In this document: positions 1 through 9,277 of the stretch, in pieces
Position numbering within the stretch: the first letter of the stretch is position 1
Layout of the letters: each line of letters opens with the position of its first letter
Assembly: GCA_016707785.1 (NCBI GenBank)
Contig: JADJGZ010000013.1
Coordinates: 62,001-126,000 of the forward strand
Source of the DNA: Bacteroidales bacterium
GTDB lineage: Bacteria; Bacteroidota; Bacteroidia; Bacteroidales; UBA4417
DNA: 64,000 nt
Direction: 5' to 3'
Notes under the pieces: model-generated
What the model saw: only the letters and a program-made list of their open reading frames with translations
Database searches by the model: none
What the model was told of the DNA's origin: nothing
Program-made: the position numbers and the translations under genes

Positions 1-1
1 T

Positions 2-613
2 GATGATGATAATACCATCATCGCCGGCACCTTTACCGACCCCCGGGATGGCACTGTTTACAAGACACTGACAATAGGTGGCCAAACATGGTTGGCAGAA
101 AACCTGAAATACCTGCCATCAGTAGTTGGCTCCGGCTCGGGTTCGCAAACCGATACTTACTATTATGTTTTTGGTTATCAGGGTACTTCTGTCACCGAAG
201 CTAAATCTAACTCCAATTACACTACCTACGGTGTCTTATACAATTGGCCGGCAGCTATGATTGCATGTCCGGCTGGTTGGCATTTGCCAGGCGATCAAGA
301 ATGGAGTCAATTAATGGATCATTTGGGGGGACAAGACATTGCAGGTGGAAAACTAAAAGAAAGCGGAACCACTCATTGGAATGATCCAAATACCGGGGCT
401 ACCAATGAAACCGGCTTTTCTTCCCTTCCGGGTGGCTACCTGAATGGCGATGCCGAATTCCTTTACACCGGCTTTAATGGATATTGGTGGAGTTCTACTG
501 AGTTTGGCTCCTCTGCAGCCTGGGGCCGTGGAATGTATTACAAAAGCGAAGCAGTCTCAAGAGATGCCAGCTATAAATCCTATGGTTTTTCTGTCGTTTG
601 TGTGAAGGATTAA
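2..613 (+). CDS. FISUMP-domain protein, 5' end outside the window
   Basis: The frame is open from base 2, so the visible 203 residues are the C-terminal part of a longer protein. They form one FISUMP domain (Fibrobacter succinogenes major paralogous domain, a surface domain of unknown function common in Bacteroidota). Visible hallmarks are DPRDGTVYKTLTIGGQTW followed by LAENLKY, GWHLPGDQEW, YWWSSTE and the terminal CVKD. An internal TTG at 92 could be mistaken for a start, but the domain begins upstream of it. It is the first of three tandem FISUMP genes, so a lipoprotein signal and perhaps a caspase-like domain may lie upstream of the window; this is inference. Domain call confident, full architecture unknown. 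Confidence 0.85.
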   Translation, partial: DDDNTIIAGTFTDPRDGTVYKTLTIGGQTWLAENLKYLPSVVGSGSGSQTDTYYYVFGYQGTSVTEAKSNSNYTTYGVLYNWPAAMIACPAGWHLPGDQEWSQLMDHLGGQDIAGGKLKESGTTHWNDPNTGATNETGFSSLPGGYLNGDAEFLYTGFNGYWWSSTEFGSSAAWGRGMYYKSEAVSRDASYKSYGFSVVCVKD

Positions 614-1127
614 TTCCGGTGTGTGCTGGTATTGATCAGTGAAACAAATTAGACATCATGAACAGCCATGAAAAAACTACTCTTCAATTTGCAATTTGCA
701 ATTTGCAATTTACACTTTGCATTTTGCATTAAACATATGTATAGGTCTTAAACCTGAGGTGCGAAGCTCCACGAAGGAAAAGATGCGGATTAGGGCTATA
801 TTGCTTTCCGGAACAATTACAGTTTAAAATGAACATATTTAAAAAACTAAATGTTTATATTTTAGGAATCTAAAATTTTTTTCCGAACGGAAAGAATTGG
901 AAAAGATTTGACACTAAAACACCCTCCTAAAAGCTATCGGGATGCACCAAATGATAAAACAACCTGGTGATTCCTGGTGAACTGATCGCTATCGGGATTC
1001 TACTTTGCTGTAAAGAAGTAAAAAGCAAGGCCCCCGTTATCATAAATTGCTCTAATGCGCTATTCTCAATCATTTCAATGCATTAGCAAAACTTTTCCCA
1101 AACACTAGTGCTTTAAAATGTAGTTTT
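614..1127. other. Intergenic region with heptamer array and short direct repeats
   Basis: No coding frame of interest. It holds a heptamer array at 685-730 (annotated separately), two copies of the 11-mer GCTATCGGGAT at 933-943 and 988-998, and two copies of CCTGGTGA at 963-970 and 973-980. The spacer separates the first FISUMP gene from the two caspase-like/FISUMP lipoprotein genes. I see no convincing terminator hairpin. Confidence 0.6.
685..730. repeat. Degenerate heptamer tandem repeat (CAATTTG/CATTTTG)
   Basis: About 6.6 units of a 7-bp motif: CAATTTG three times, then CAATTTA, CACTTTG, CATTTTG and a partial CATT. Period 7 is not codon-compatible and the array lies between genes. A related array is at 12552-12595 and a short piece is at 12372-12390. 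Confidence 0.8.
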
Positions 1128-3041
1128 ATGAAAACAATTTACGCCCTTCTTGTTTTGGCTTTTACTTTTTTACTTTTTTCTTCTTGTAAAAAAGAGAGTA
1201 ATAATAGTGATCAATCTTCAAAAGAAGAACTCCTTTTTCAGTCCTTTCAAATGATGAATGCTGCATCTGTTCGCTTTATTGAAATTGGCGACTCTATGAA
1301 TATTACACCACCGGAGGCGCTCTATTATACCAGCTTATGGGTTCAAAATCAACCTGGCGTTGCAGAATGTTTCACAATGGACAGCACTTACCTCTTCATA
1401 CACATGGCGAGCGGGTATAAGAGCACAATAAACCTGCGTGAGATGACTCCCGATGGCTTGAGCGTATACCGCGGCAGCGGTGCAGGTACAGGGAAAATGA
1501 CAGCTGCAGTATCATCTGCCGGTGGCACATGTTCCAATAAACTGCAAAATAAAAAAGTATTGCTCTATTCTGCTTTTGTAGCTCAGTTTTATTGGGGGAA
1601 CGAATTTCAAACCGATGTTGTTGATATGATTGAAAATGGCGATGTAGATGTAGAAGTCACCGTTCTGAAAAACGAACAATGTACCATTGATGCGTTGCTC
1701 ACCTGCGATCAGTATGGCTTGGTTATTCTTGACACACACGGGGGGCAGTCGGCAATATATACAGGTATTGGTTTTACTCTTGATGCTGGGGATATTCCTG
1801 ATAATCTAGACGACTATCTTACCTTTATAGGACAGAAAATAGGATCACAGCATGTACAGTCCATCATAGATAAAAAAGTTGAAATCGCTCATACATTTGA
1901 ATATGATCCTCAGCTTCAGAATCAGGAACAATGGGATAAGTATAAACAAAATCTCGATGTTACCTATGAAGTAGCAGTCACCTCAAAAGGTATTCGCGAA
2001 ATGATGCCCGACTTGAGTAATACGATTGTTTTCGCTAATGCATGTTTCAGCGGGTTTACTGCCACTTCATATATGACTACCAACCCTAAGCCTTGGGAAG
2101 TAAAAATTCCCGACCCTATCAAGGTAGCCTGGATGACCAGAAATCCTTTAACCTATTATGGATATGAAGCAAACGATGGAGTATCCTACAAAGCCCCGAA
2201 TGATGAATTATGCAGACCTGTCGAAGACACGCTAATTAAATCCTTTTTTTATGATGGTGACAGTACCGGCAATGCGCACATGCAGGAAGGCGGTGGTTCA
2301 CCTATTATGGAATATCCCTGGGATCATAGTGTTGCAATGTGGAATGATCATGGCCCTCTCAAGTTCAATCAATATGGAAACCCTACATGGTGCTATGGTA
2401 CGTGTGGCGAACCTATAACCGATGCGCGCGATGGTCAAAAATATTCTACCGTGTGCATCGGGGAGCAGGTATGGATGGCTGAGAATCTGAGGTACGACGC
2501 TCCTGGCAGTCTTATAGCTAATGATGACCCAACAAAGTTGTTAACCTACGGCAGATTGTATGATTATCCAACGGTTTCTGCAGGACAAGGTGTAAGTCCC
2601 GGAAATCAGGTCTCAACAGTACAGGGAATTTGTCCAGATGGCTGGCATTTGCCCAATAACTATGAGTGGGAATTACTGATGTCTTCTTTCGGAATACCCA
2701 ATAGCAATGATCTTGCAATTCAACTCAAATCGCCATACGATTGGGTGGGAGATGGTTTTACGTCAGCCCCGAAAAGAAACGCTTCTGACTTTGATGCATT
2801 GCCTTCTGGCGGTGCCCTTAAAACAATTTCAACTGGGGTAATAGAATATTATGCACAGTATAATTTTTTTGGAATGTGGCTTAGTTCTTCTAATTCGGAT
2901 TGTCCATATCCAAATTTTGCTGGAGTAGCAAGGCTTCTCTCAGCAGATGCAACTGTGCAATACAACTGTGGACCATTAAACCCCTATGACGGCACTTACC
3001 AGGCAGTGAGTTATTCGAGCTGCCGCTGTGTGAAGGATTGA
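1128..3041 (+). CDS. Lipoprotein with caspase/CHAT-like domain and C-terminal FISUMP domain
   Basis: 637 residues. The N-terminus is a lipoprotein signal with lipobox FSSC (Cys20), so the protein should be membrane-anchored. In the middle, a hydrophobic strand ending in LDTHGG places His204-Gly, and a second one ending in FANACFSG places Cys306. This His-Gly plus strand-Cys pattern is the dyad of clan CD cysteine peptidases (caspase, gingipain, separase and CHAT families). From about residue 430 to the end there is a FISUMP domain (DARDGQKYST, VWMAENL, GWHLPNNYEW, terminal CRCVKD). The next gene is a paralogue of the same architecture, 46 bases downstream and probably co-transcribed. Substrate unknown. 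FISUMP call firm; peptidase call rests on motif and order only. Confidence 0.8.
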   Translation: MKTIYALLVLAFTFLLFSSCKKESNNSDQSSKEELLFQSFQMMNAASVRFIEIGDSMNITPPEALYYTSLWVQNQPGVAECFTMDSTYLFIHMASGYKSTINLREMTPDGLSVYRGSGAGTGKMTAAVSSAGGTCSNKLQNKKVLLYSAFVAQFYWGNEFQTDVVDMIENGDVDVEVTVLKNEQCTIDALLTCDQYGLVILDTHGGQSAIYTGIGFTLDAGDIPDNLDDYLTFIGQKIGSQHVQSIIDKKVEIAHTFEYDPQLQNQEQWDKYKQNLDVTYEVAVTSKGIREMMPDLSNTIVFANACFSGFTATSYMTTNPKPWEVKIPDPIKVAWMTRNPLTYYGYEANDGVSYKAPNDELCRPVEDTLIKSFFYDGDSTGNAHMQEGGGSPIMEYPWDHSVAMWNDHGPLKFNQYGNPTWCYGTCGEPITDARDGQKYSTVCIGEQVWMAENLRYDAPGSLIANDDPTKLLTYGRLYDYPTVSAGQGVSPGNQVSTVQGICPDGWHLPNNYEWELLMSSFGIPNSNDLAIQLKSPYDWVGDGFTSAPKRNASDFDALPSGGALKTISTGVIEYYAQYNFFGMWLSSSNSDCPYPNFAGVARLLSADATVQYNCGPLNPYDGTYQAVSYSSCRCVKD

Positions 3042-3087
3042 ATTTCGGGTAATAAAACAATTTTTCAAAAAACAAAAAAAACTTCCT

Positions 3088-4899
3088 ATGGGATCAAGAA
3101 TATATTTTCTCGCTGCCCTGTTAATTATAATGTTTGCTGCTTGTAAAAAAGACGGTGACAATAACAATACCAATGAAGAAACTGTCGACAAACTTACTAC
3201 CATTTGGAATGTGGGAGAAGGTGCCATGCAAGTATTCAGCGACACGCTGGAAGCCACGCATGATACCGTGGCTGCCATCAATGCCGCAGGCCACTGGCTG
3301 GTAGACCAGCCTGAAGTAGCGGATGCTTATTACTGGAGCAAACAACTCATAGAAATACGGTTTAAGAATGGCTTGCGAAGCTCGGTTAGCTTTACGTGGG
3401 AAGACGATAATGGACAGCATCTATCACGTGGCGGAAGCACTGGCAGCTCTAAATTATTCAATTATCATGGAGTAACTTCAAAAGAAGCAATTAAAAACGA
3501 AAAAGTATTAGTATTGAATCCTTATACAGATGAATTTAATACTAATGGTTACAATAAGCGCAACCAATTTAATGGCGGCCCTAAAGTACTGGAAGTTTCT
3601 ATCTTTAATGATGAGGCAGTCACCTATGACCTCCTGAGTACTTTTGGCGATTATGGATTTATTATTCTCAATACACATGGCCTGCCATGGGGGTTTTTCA
3701 TTAATTCTATGATTGCAGTGGCCGGCGATGTAGACTTCCGGGACTGGACCCGGGAAGATGTTCTCAGTGTGCTGACAACTTGGTTCGGGCCCAATATCCC
3801 CCTGGAAAAATTTGAGAACGGAGAACTCGAAACTGGTGTCAATGCCATTTTTCATGATTTCACACATACTAAAACATATATACAACTGCTTGTCACAGAC
3901 AAGTATATACGTAACTCCACTTTAGACCTGAACGGAACCGTTGTTTTTAATAATTCATGCTATAGCGGAAATACCAAACAAGGGCCTACAATCGACAATC
4001 AACCTGAAGCTTTTAAAAGCAAAGGGTGTATTTCCTATTATGGATATGCGTTTTCCGATAATAGTTCCGGTTCCGCTCCAAACGATTTTGCAAATAAAAT
4101 GGAAGATTCGCTTATTGCAAACCTAGTCAGAAGAGGTGATACAACTGCAGTTGCACATCTGATAGATGATGTCACACTTCAATATTCCATCGAATCAAAA
4201 ACAAAGGATCATGACGACATACCTATACATGTCACCCGCGAAGGACTGGTATTTAAACCCACTCCTCCGAATGTTTATCATAAACTTTATTTTCAACATT
4301 TCTTTGAGCCTAACTATTGTTATGAAAAATGCGGAGACACCCTGGTTGACAGCCGTGATCAGCAAAAGTATGCGACCGTTTGTATCGGAGACCAGGTGTG
4401 GATGGCAGAAAACCTTAACTATGCAGACGGGGGAGCCTGCTATGATAACAACTCTGCGAATTGTAATACTTATGGACGGATTTATACCATCAATGAAGTT
4501 ACAGGACTTAATACATCAGAAACCAATCCCAGTGGCATTCAAGGGATTTGTCCTGAAGGCTGGCATGTCCCTTCAAAAGCGGAATGGGAACAATTGATCG
4601 CTTATGTCGGTGGAACTGCAGCGGCATCTACGCAATTGAGATCTACAACAGGATGGCCCACACCCAATGAGAATTCAAATTTATCAGGATTCAATATGCT
4701 GCCTTCCGGGCATTTTGCAGCAGATAATATGAACAGTTTATTCCGGTTCCTTGGACAGGATGCCAAGTTTTGGACAACCAGCGCATCGGATGGTTATTAT
4801 TATGCAGTAAATGCCTACCATCCTGATTTAAATATAAGTACGTATAGTTCACCCCCCTCGATAACCTTTAAATTTTCTTGCCGCTGTGTAAAGGATTGA
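3088..4899 (+). CDS. Paralogous lipoprotein with caspase/CHAT-like and FISUMP domains
   Basis: 603 residues with the same plan as the preceding gene. Lipobox FAAC (Cys19) is followed by a KKDGDNNN linker. Candidate catalytic residues are His197 in LNTHGLPWG and Cys291 in FNNSCYSG, about 94 residues apart, compared with 102 in the neighbour. The FISUMP domain runs from about residue 420 to the end (DSRDQQKYAT, VWMAENLNY, GWHVPSKAEW, terminal CRCVKD). Overall identity to the neighbour looks modest outside these blocks, so this is an old duplication or a family expansion, not a recent copy. Activity on proteins is inferred; an inactive caspase-like scaffold cannot be excluded. Confidence 0.8.
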   Translation: MGSRIYFLAALLIIMFAACKKDGDNNNTNEETVDKLTTIWNVGEGAMQVFSDTLEATHDTVAAINAAGHWLVDQPEVADAYYWSKQLIEIRFKNGLRSSVSFTWEDDNGQHLSRGGSTGSSKLFNYHGVTSKEAIKNEKVLVLNPYTDEFNTNGYNKRNQFNGGPKVLEVSIFNDEAVTYDLLSTFGDYGFIILNTHGLPWGFFINSMIAVAGDVDFRDWTREDVLSVLTTWFGPNIPLEKFENGELETGVNAIFHDFTHTKTYIQLLVTDKYIRNSTLDLNGTVVFNNSCYSGNTKQGPTIDNQPEAFKSKGCISYYGYAFSDNSSGSAPNDFANKMEDSLIANLVRRGDTTAVAHLIDDVTLQYSIESKTKDHDDIPIHVTREGLVFKPTPPNVYHKLYFQHFFEPNYCYEKCGDTLVDSRDQQKYATVCIGDQVWMAENLNYADGGACYDNNSANCNTYGRIYTINEVTGLNTSETNPSGIQGICPEGWHVPSKAEWEQLIAYVGGTAAASTQLRSTTGWPTPNENSNLSGFNMLPSGHFAADNMNSLFRFLGQDAKFWTTSASDGYYYAVNAYHPDLNISTYSSPPSITFKFSCRCVKD

Positions 4900-5122
4900 A
4901 TTTTACATAATATAAAACTCTATTACACTACAATTCTTTCATATCGATTTCATGCTGTAAAAGGCTGATGACAAGGATTGCGCCCAGGTTACTCATTTCG
5001 AGATCGTGAAGTATCATCAGAAATTGCAAAACCAGGTTGATTGCGATTAAGCACTTAAAAGGTATTCCTGTTAAGGATACAACTTCTGGTCTGTCTCACA
5101 ATAAATGGGGGATTCTCCTGAA

Positions 5123-6769
5123 TTATTCATAAACCACCAACTTTTGAATACCTCTTTTACCAGGTTTTTCTAGACTTATAATATAAACTCCCCCCACAAG
5201 TGCTGAAAGATTCAGGTAAATGTATTTTTCCGGCACCAGATTGAGTTTTATTTTCATGACTTCATTCCCTAACAAAGATTGAATGGTGAGTGTTTCCGGA
5301 ATAAAGGCAAATGTATCCCACTGAATTTTCACTTCTCCGTTTGTGGGATTAGGTGAAATCCGCATTGTATTGTAATCTGTTTTTGAAATTCCTGCCGGAT
5401 CATAAATCAGGGCCGCATAAGCATTAATTCTCCCATAACCATAATATGGATCCCATCCCGGGGTATCCTCTGCTTGGTCCCCAACCTGGTCTTCAGATGT
5501 ATTTTGAATAATCGCTTTAATATCGGCTGGTGTCCTGTCAGGATCCTGTGAAAGTAATAATGAACTTAATCCTGCAACATGCGGGGCAGCCTGTGAAGTG
5601 CCACCCCAGTAGGAGTTGTAGCTGGTATTGCTATTATAACTAAGCCCGTAAATGTAATTTCCCGGGGCAATTACCGAAATGTGCGACCCATAGCAACTGC
5701 CACTCGTCCCCGACCAAAAAAATGGATTCGACCTCGTATCATCAGGATCAGTCGCACCTACAGCAATTACCCCGGGATAGGATGCCGGGATATAAGGAAC
5801 ATCGTTATTGGCATTCATCATCGAGGCTACCACTATTACATTATTTGATAGGGCATTGGCTATCGCATCCTGTAACCCCTGCGACGGGTCAGTACCCCCT
5901 AAGGAAAGATTGAGTACATTAACTCCTTTATCTACTGCATAATTGATCCCGGCAATCCACCAGGAATAATATCCCCAGTTGCTGCTGTTTATTCCTTTCA
6001 GAATCATGAGTTTGCAGTGCCAGTCAACTCCGGCAAAACCTAAAGAATTATTCCCATTACACCCAATGATGCCTGTTACATTGGTCCCATGACCAAAATC
6101 ATCAGTGGGATTATTATCAGTATTCGCAAAATCCCAACCCCTCCAATCATCAACATAAGTATTCCCGTCATCGTCAATTCCATTCCCGGGAATTTCCTGG
6201 TAATTCACCCATATCCGGCCATTTAACTCAGGATGATCCAGCTTACAACCACTATCAATGATTCCAACAATAATATTGGTATCCCCTTGCTCAACAATCC
6301 ACGCCTCTGTCATATCAATATCTGCATCTGCAACTACGGGTGCTGCCCAAAAACTACCATCATTGTAGAGTGACCACTGTAAATTAAACTTGCTGTCATT
6401 GGGAATGAGGGAATCATTCCCAATCCCCTGGACACTTCCCAGATAATCACACTCAACATAGTTAAACACGCCACTCGATCTGTATGCATACATGAGACCT
6501 TCTGTAATCCTGGCATCCTCGAACTCAAAACAGTATATAGGTATATTGCCTGGCGATAATTGAACTACTTCTGCTTTCCCATAAATCTGGCCTAAAGCTT
6601 CCAATTGAGGTATACTTTCAATAATTTGAGAAACCGCTCGATGAGATATAGATTGGTATACCTCATCCGTTAATCTTGCAATCATCCTGTTCGGGGCATA
6701 ATTATTGCCCTCTTGAGCAAGTAGGAGATTGACACTTGCCCAAAATAAAATGAATAATAAAGGTCGCAT
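5123..6769 (-). CDS. Secreted subtilisin-like (S8) peptidase with T9SS sorting domain
   Basis: 548 residues. A signal peptide (ending near LLLAQ) is followed by an N-terminal region of about 130 residues that resembles a propeptide. The S8 catalytic triad is clear: Asp172 in GIIDSGCKLDHPE, His227 in DFGHGTNVTG and Ser392 in GGTSQAAPHVAG. The last 80 or so residues (MRISPNPTNGEVKIQW, then LSALVGGVYIISL) match the type A T9SS sorting domain, which directs export through the type IX system and cell-surface attachment or release. Between His and Ser the usual oxyanion Asn region reads VVASMMNANND rather than the classic AAGN form. It stands alone, convergent with the FISUMP lipoprotein genes. Confidence 0.93.
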   Translation of the reverse strand: MRPLLFILFWASVNLLLAQEGNNYAPNRMIARLTDEVYQSISHRAVSQIIESIPQLEALGQIYGKAEVVQLSPGNIPIYCFEFEDARITEGLMYAYRSSGVFNYVECDYLGSVQGIGNDSLIPNDSKFNLQWSLYNDGSFWAAPVVADADIDMTEAWIVEQGDTNIIVGIIDSGCKLDHPELNGRIWVNYQEIPGNGIDDDGNTYVDDWRGWDFANTDNNPTDDFGHGTNVTGIIGCNGNNSLGFAGVDWHCKLMILKGINSSNWGYYSWWIAGINYAVDKGVNVLNLSLGGTDPSQGLQDAIANALSNNVIVVASMMNANNDVPYIPASYPGVIAVGATDPDDTRSNPFFWSGTSGSCYGSHISVIAPGNYIYGLSYNSNTSYNSYWGGTSQAAPHVAGLSSLLLSQDPDRTPADIKAIIQNTSEDQVGDQAEDTPGWDPYYGYGRINAYAALIYDPAGISKTDYNTMRISPNPTNGEVKIQWDTFAFIPETLTIQSLLGNEVMKIKLNLVPEKYIYLNLSALVGGVYIISLEKPGKRGIQKLVVYE

Positions 6770-6926
6770 CTTGTTAAAGTTTTATATATCGAGACTGAAT
6801 ATCTAAAATTAGTCCAAAAAGCAGAAAAAGGCAAGTATTGCTCACAATTATAACTATACTGTGCCTACTTCTAGGTGGATATCCCAGATGTCTGGATAGT
6901 ATTTTTTTCCGGAGTAATCTCAAAAA

Positions 6927-8396
6927 CTAAAATTGCAGGTAAATCGGCATCACCTGGTCCGAACATTTTATCTGGTAAAAAATGAACATAAATGCCAGGA
7001 AAATCAGGATAAAGGTCGCAAAATTGAATTTTTCCATCCTCATAACTATTCCATCACTTATCCGCTGTGGAATAAAGTGTAGTGCAAAACCAAGAATCAT
7101 CATCAGGAATACGGTATCATACCCGGCATACAATACCTGGATGGCTCCGGCATCAAAATTATACCATATCTGCTGAAGTATTACTACTGAGTCATGCAGC
7201 GATGATGCCCTGAAAAAGATCCAGGTAAATCCAACCAGGTGGAAGGTAAATAATACTCCTAATACTCTCAGATACCATGTTTCTTTCACCTTTCGAAATA
7301 AGGCAATCCTTCCTTTGTCAAGGGCTAAAGCTGTTCCATGCATACCTCCCCAGATAATAAAGTTCCAGCTGGCTCCATGCCATAATCCCCCTAATAACAT
7401 GGTTATGGCTAAATTAATGTATTGCCTCACTTTCCCTTTCCTGTTCCCTCCCAGGGAGACATATAAATAATCTCTTAACCAACTGGAAAGGGATATATGC
7501 CAGCGCCTCCAGAATTCTGTGATACTGGCACTCTGATAGGGTGAATTGAAATTGATGTTTACATTAAAACCCATCCAACGGGCCAGGCCTATTGCAACAT
7601 CTGAATATCCTGAGAAATCACAGTAAATAACCATGGCATATCCATATACTCCTAAAAGACACTCAAGTCCTGTATGCTTCGATGGGTCATCAAAAATGTA
7701 ACCTACATAATTCACATTGATATAATCCGAGATCACCAGCTTTTTAAATAACCCGGTTACAATGAGAAAAAAGCCTAATGAGAAATCATGCGGACTCACA
7801 TTATATTCTTTCCTGATCTGGGGAATAAAATCTGCCGCCCTTACAATCGGTCCCATGACGAGTTTAGGGAAAAATGAAAGGAAAAACAGGTAATCCAGGA
7901 AACTTTTTACCGGTTTGAAATGGCCTCGGTAAACATCAATGGTGTAACTCAGATTTTCAAAAGTATAAAAGGAAATTCCAATGGGTAAAATCAGGTTTAA
8001 AGGACTTATTTCACTGAAATTCAAATCATTCACAATGGAAATGAAGAAATTGGTGTACTTGAAATAAAAGAGTAACCCGAGGTTTAAAACCAAACTCAGG
8101 ACCAGGAGCGCCGTTTTTCTTTTTTTTGTTTTCTGAATGTAGATGAGGTTGGAAATAGCAAAATCAACCACAGCCGATAAAAGGATGAGGGAAACAAACC
8201 ATCCGCATGCCTTATAAAAGAAGTAAAGTGAAAACAGGGTGAAAACGGCTGTCCGCATCCTGTGATGCCGCCTCACTGCATAATATAGCAGAATGAAAAA
8301 GAACAGGAAATAGACAAAAAAGCCTGAATTAAACAGGAGCGGATTCTCCGGATCGTAAAGGAGTTGCTTTAGAATACCGTCAATTATTTCCTTCAT
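6927..8396 (-). CDS. MBOAT family membrane O-acyltransferase (AlgI/DltB-like)
   Basis: 489 residues, strongly hydrophobic with about ten membrane segments. It carries the MBOAT signature: WRRWHISLSSWLRDYLY at 297-313 and GGLWHGASWNF with the presumed catalytic His340. Known relatives (AlgI, PatA, DltB) pass acyl groups across the membrane for O-acylation of surface polymers. Its start overlaps the stop of the upstream SGNH hydrolase gene by 4 bases (ATGA), and a second SGNH gene precedes that, so the three form one operon. This resembles alginate, peptidoglycan or exopolysaccharide O-acetylation cassettes; which polymer is modified here cannot be told. Confidence 0.93.
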   Translation of the reverse strand: MKEIIDGILKQLLYDPENPLLFNSGFFVYFLFFFILLYYAVRRHHRMRTAVFTLFSLYFFYKACGWFVSLILLSAVVDFAISNLIYIQKTKKRKTALLVLSLVLNLGLLFYFKYTNFFISIVNDLNFSEISPLNLILPIGISFYTFENLSYTIDVYRGHFKPVKSFLDYLFFLSFFPKLVMGPIVRAADFIPQIRKEYNVSPHDFSLGFFLIVTGLFKKLVISDYINVNYVGYIFDDPSKHTGLECLLGVYGYAMVIYCDFSGYSDVAIGLARWMGFNVNINFNSPYQSASITEFWRRWHISLSSWLRDYLYVSLGGNRKGKVRQYINLAITMLLGGLWHGASWNFIIWGGMHGTALALDKGRIALFRKVKETWYLRVLGVLFTFHLVGFTWIFFRASSLHDSVVILQQIWYNFDAGAIQVLYAGYDTVFLMMILGFALHFIPQRISDGIVMRMEKFNFATFILIFLAFMFIFYQIKCSDQVMPIYLQF

Positions 8397-9277
8397 TCCT
8401 TAATGCTGTTTTGTCCGTCAAGTACATCCTTTAATGCCATAACAAGTAACCTTGCCTGCAACCGGTATCCTTCCCTGGTCAAATGTATCATGTCACCTTG
8501 TGCATAACCAGCCTTATTCCAGTCCCTGATAGAATCTTCACCTCCCATCACAGGGAAGAAATTCCATACTGCAACATCCATCTTTTCAGGTATCTGGTTG
8601 TAATAGTCTATCACATCCACAAGGTATTCATTGGTTTGGTAATTAACCACCCGCTTATATCTTTTCTTCTTCTTCGAAACCCGTACTCTTGTATAATATC
8701 TTTTTAGCCCATCTCCTGGGGTCGTAAGTACGATGTCACAGGTGGGAGCATCTCGGAACACTTGCTGAATGAGTGCCTCCTGGTAAAAAGATAAGGTGTC
8801 AAGTGACAATCGGTTATAAGCCTCATTTGTGCCCAGTGAAATGATTACCAGGTCAGGACTGAATTGCTGAACTATAGTATCAGAATAAACAGAGTTCAAA
8901 ATAATTTTAGCAGTGGCTCCGTTTCTGGCCATAACCTGGAGCTTTACAACAGTTGAGTCAGAATCATGCACAATTACCTTTGCCGTATAATTTCGGATAA
9001 TTGAGTCAAGTAGTATCGCAACAGTTTCTGCATAGAATCCCGACTTCACATGGGAGTCCCCAATATGAAGGACTCGTAATGGCCTCGACACACTATCTTG
9101 AATGGAATGGAAATATTGTTTCAGGTGGTTAAGTGCAGTATCATTTTCTATGTAGTTGTAATCAAAGTTCAATGGTAGTTGTGTCGAATCCGGTACCTGG
9201 GCTTCAGATACCACGCGAAGCAGCAACATACCTGACAATAGGCTGAATTTGAGAGCGCGAAGCAGCTTCCGGGTCAT
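8393..9277 (-). CDS. Secreted SGNH/GDSL-type hydrolase of an O-acylation cassette
   Basis: I place the start at 9277, giving 294 residues beginning MTRKLLRALKF, because a good signal peptide ending near SEAQ follows; a longer frame is open to 9325. Block I of the SGNH fold is HIGDSH, with the nucleophile Ser at residue 75, and the C-terminal DMIHLTREG supplies the Asp-x-x-His pair. SGNH partners of MBOAT proteins transfer or remove acetyl groups on periplasmic polymers. The chosen start overlaps the end of the upstream SGNH gene by 74 bases. The protein contains a stretch of basic residues (VSKKKKRYKR) mid-domain. Confidence 0.85.
   Translation of the reverse strand: MTRKLLRALKFSLLSGMLLLRVVSEAQVPDSTQLPLNFDYNYIENDTALNHLKQYFHSIQDSVSRPLRVLHIGDSHVKSGFYAETVAILLDSIIRNYTAKVIVHDSDSTVVKLQVMARNGATAKIILNSVYSDTIVQQFSPDLVIISLGTNEAYNRLSLDTLSFYQEALIQQVFRDAPTCDIVLTTPGDGLKRYYTRVRVSKKKKRYKRVVNYQTNEYLVDVIDYYNQIPEKMDVAVWNFFPVMGGEDSIRDWNKAGYAQGDMIHLTREGYRLQARLLVMALKDVLDGQNSIKE

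Noticed and set aside
685..730. Possible CRISPR-like repeat
   Set aside because: Units are only 7 bp and contiguous with no spacers.
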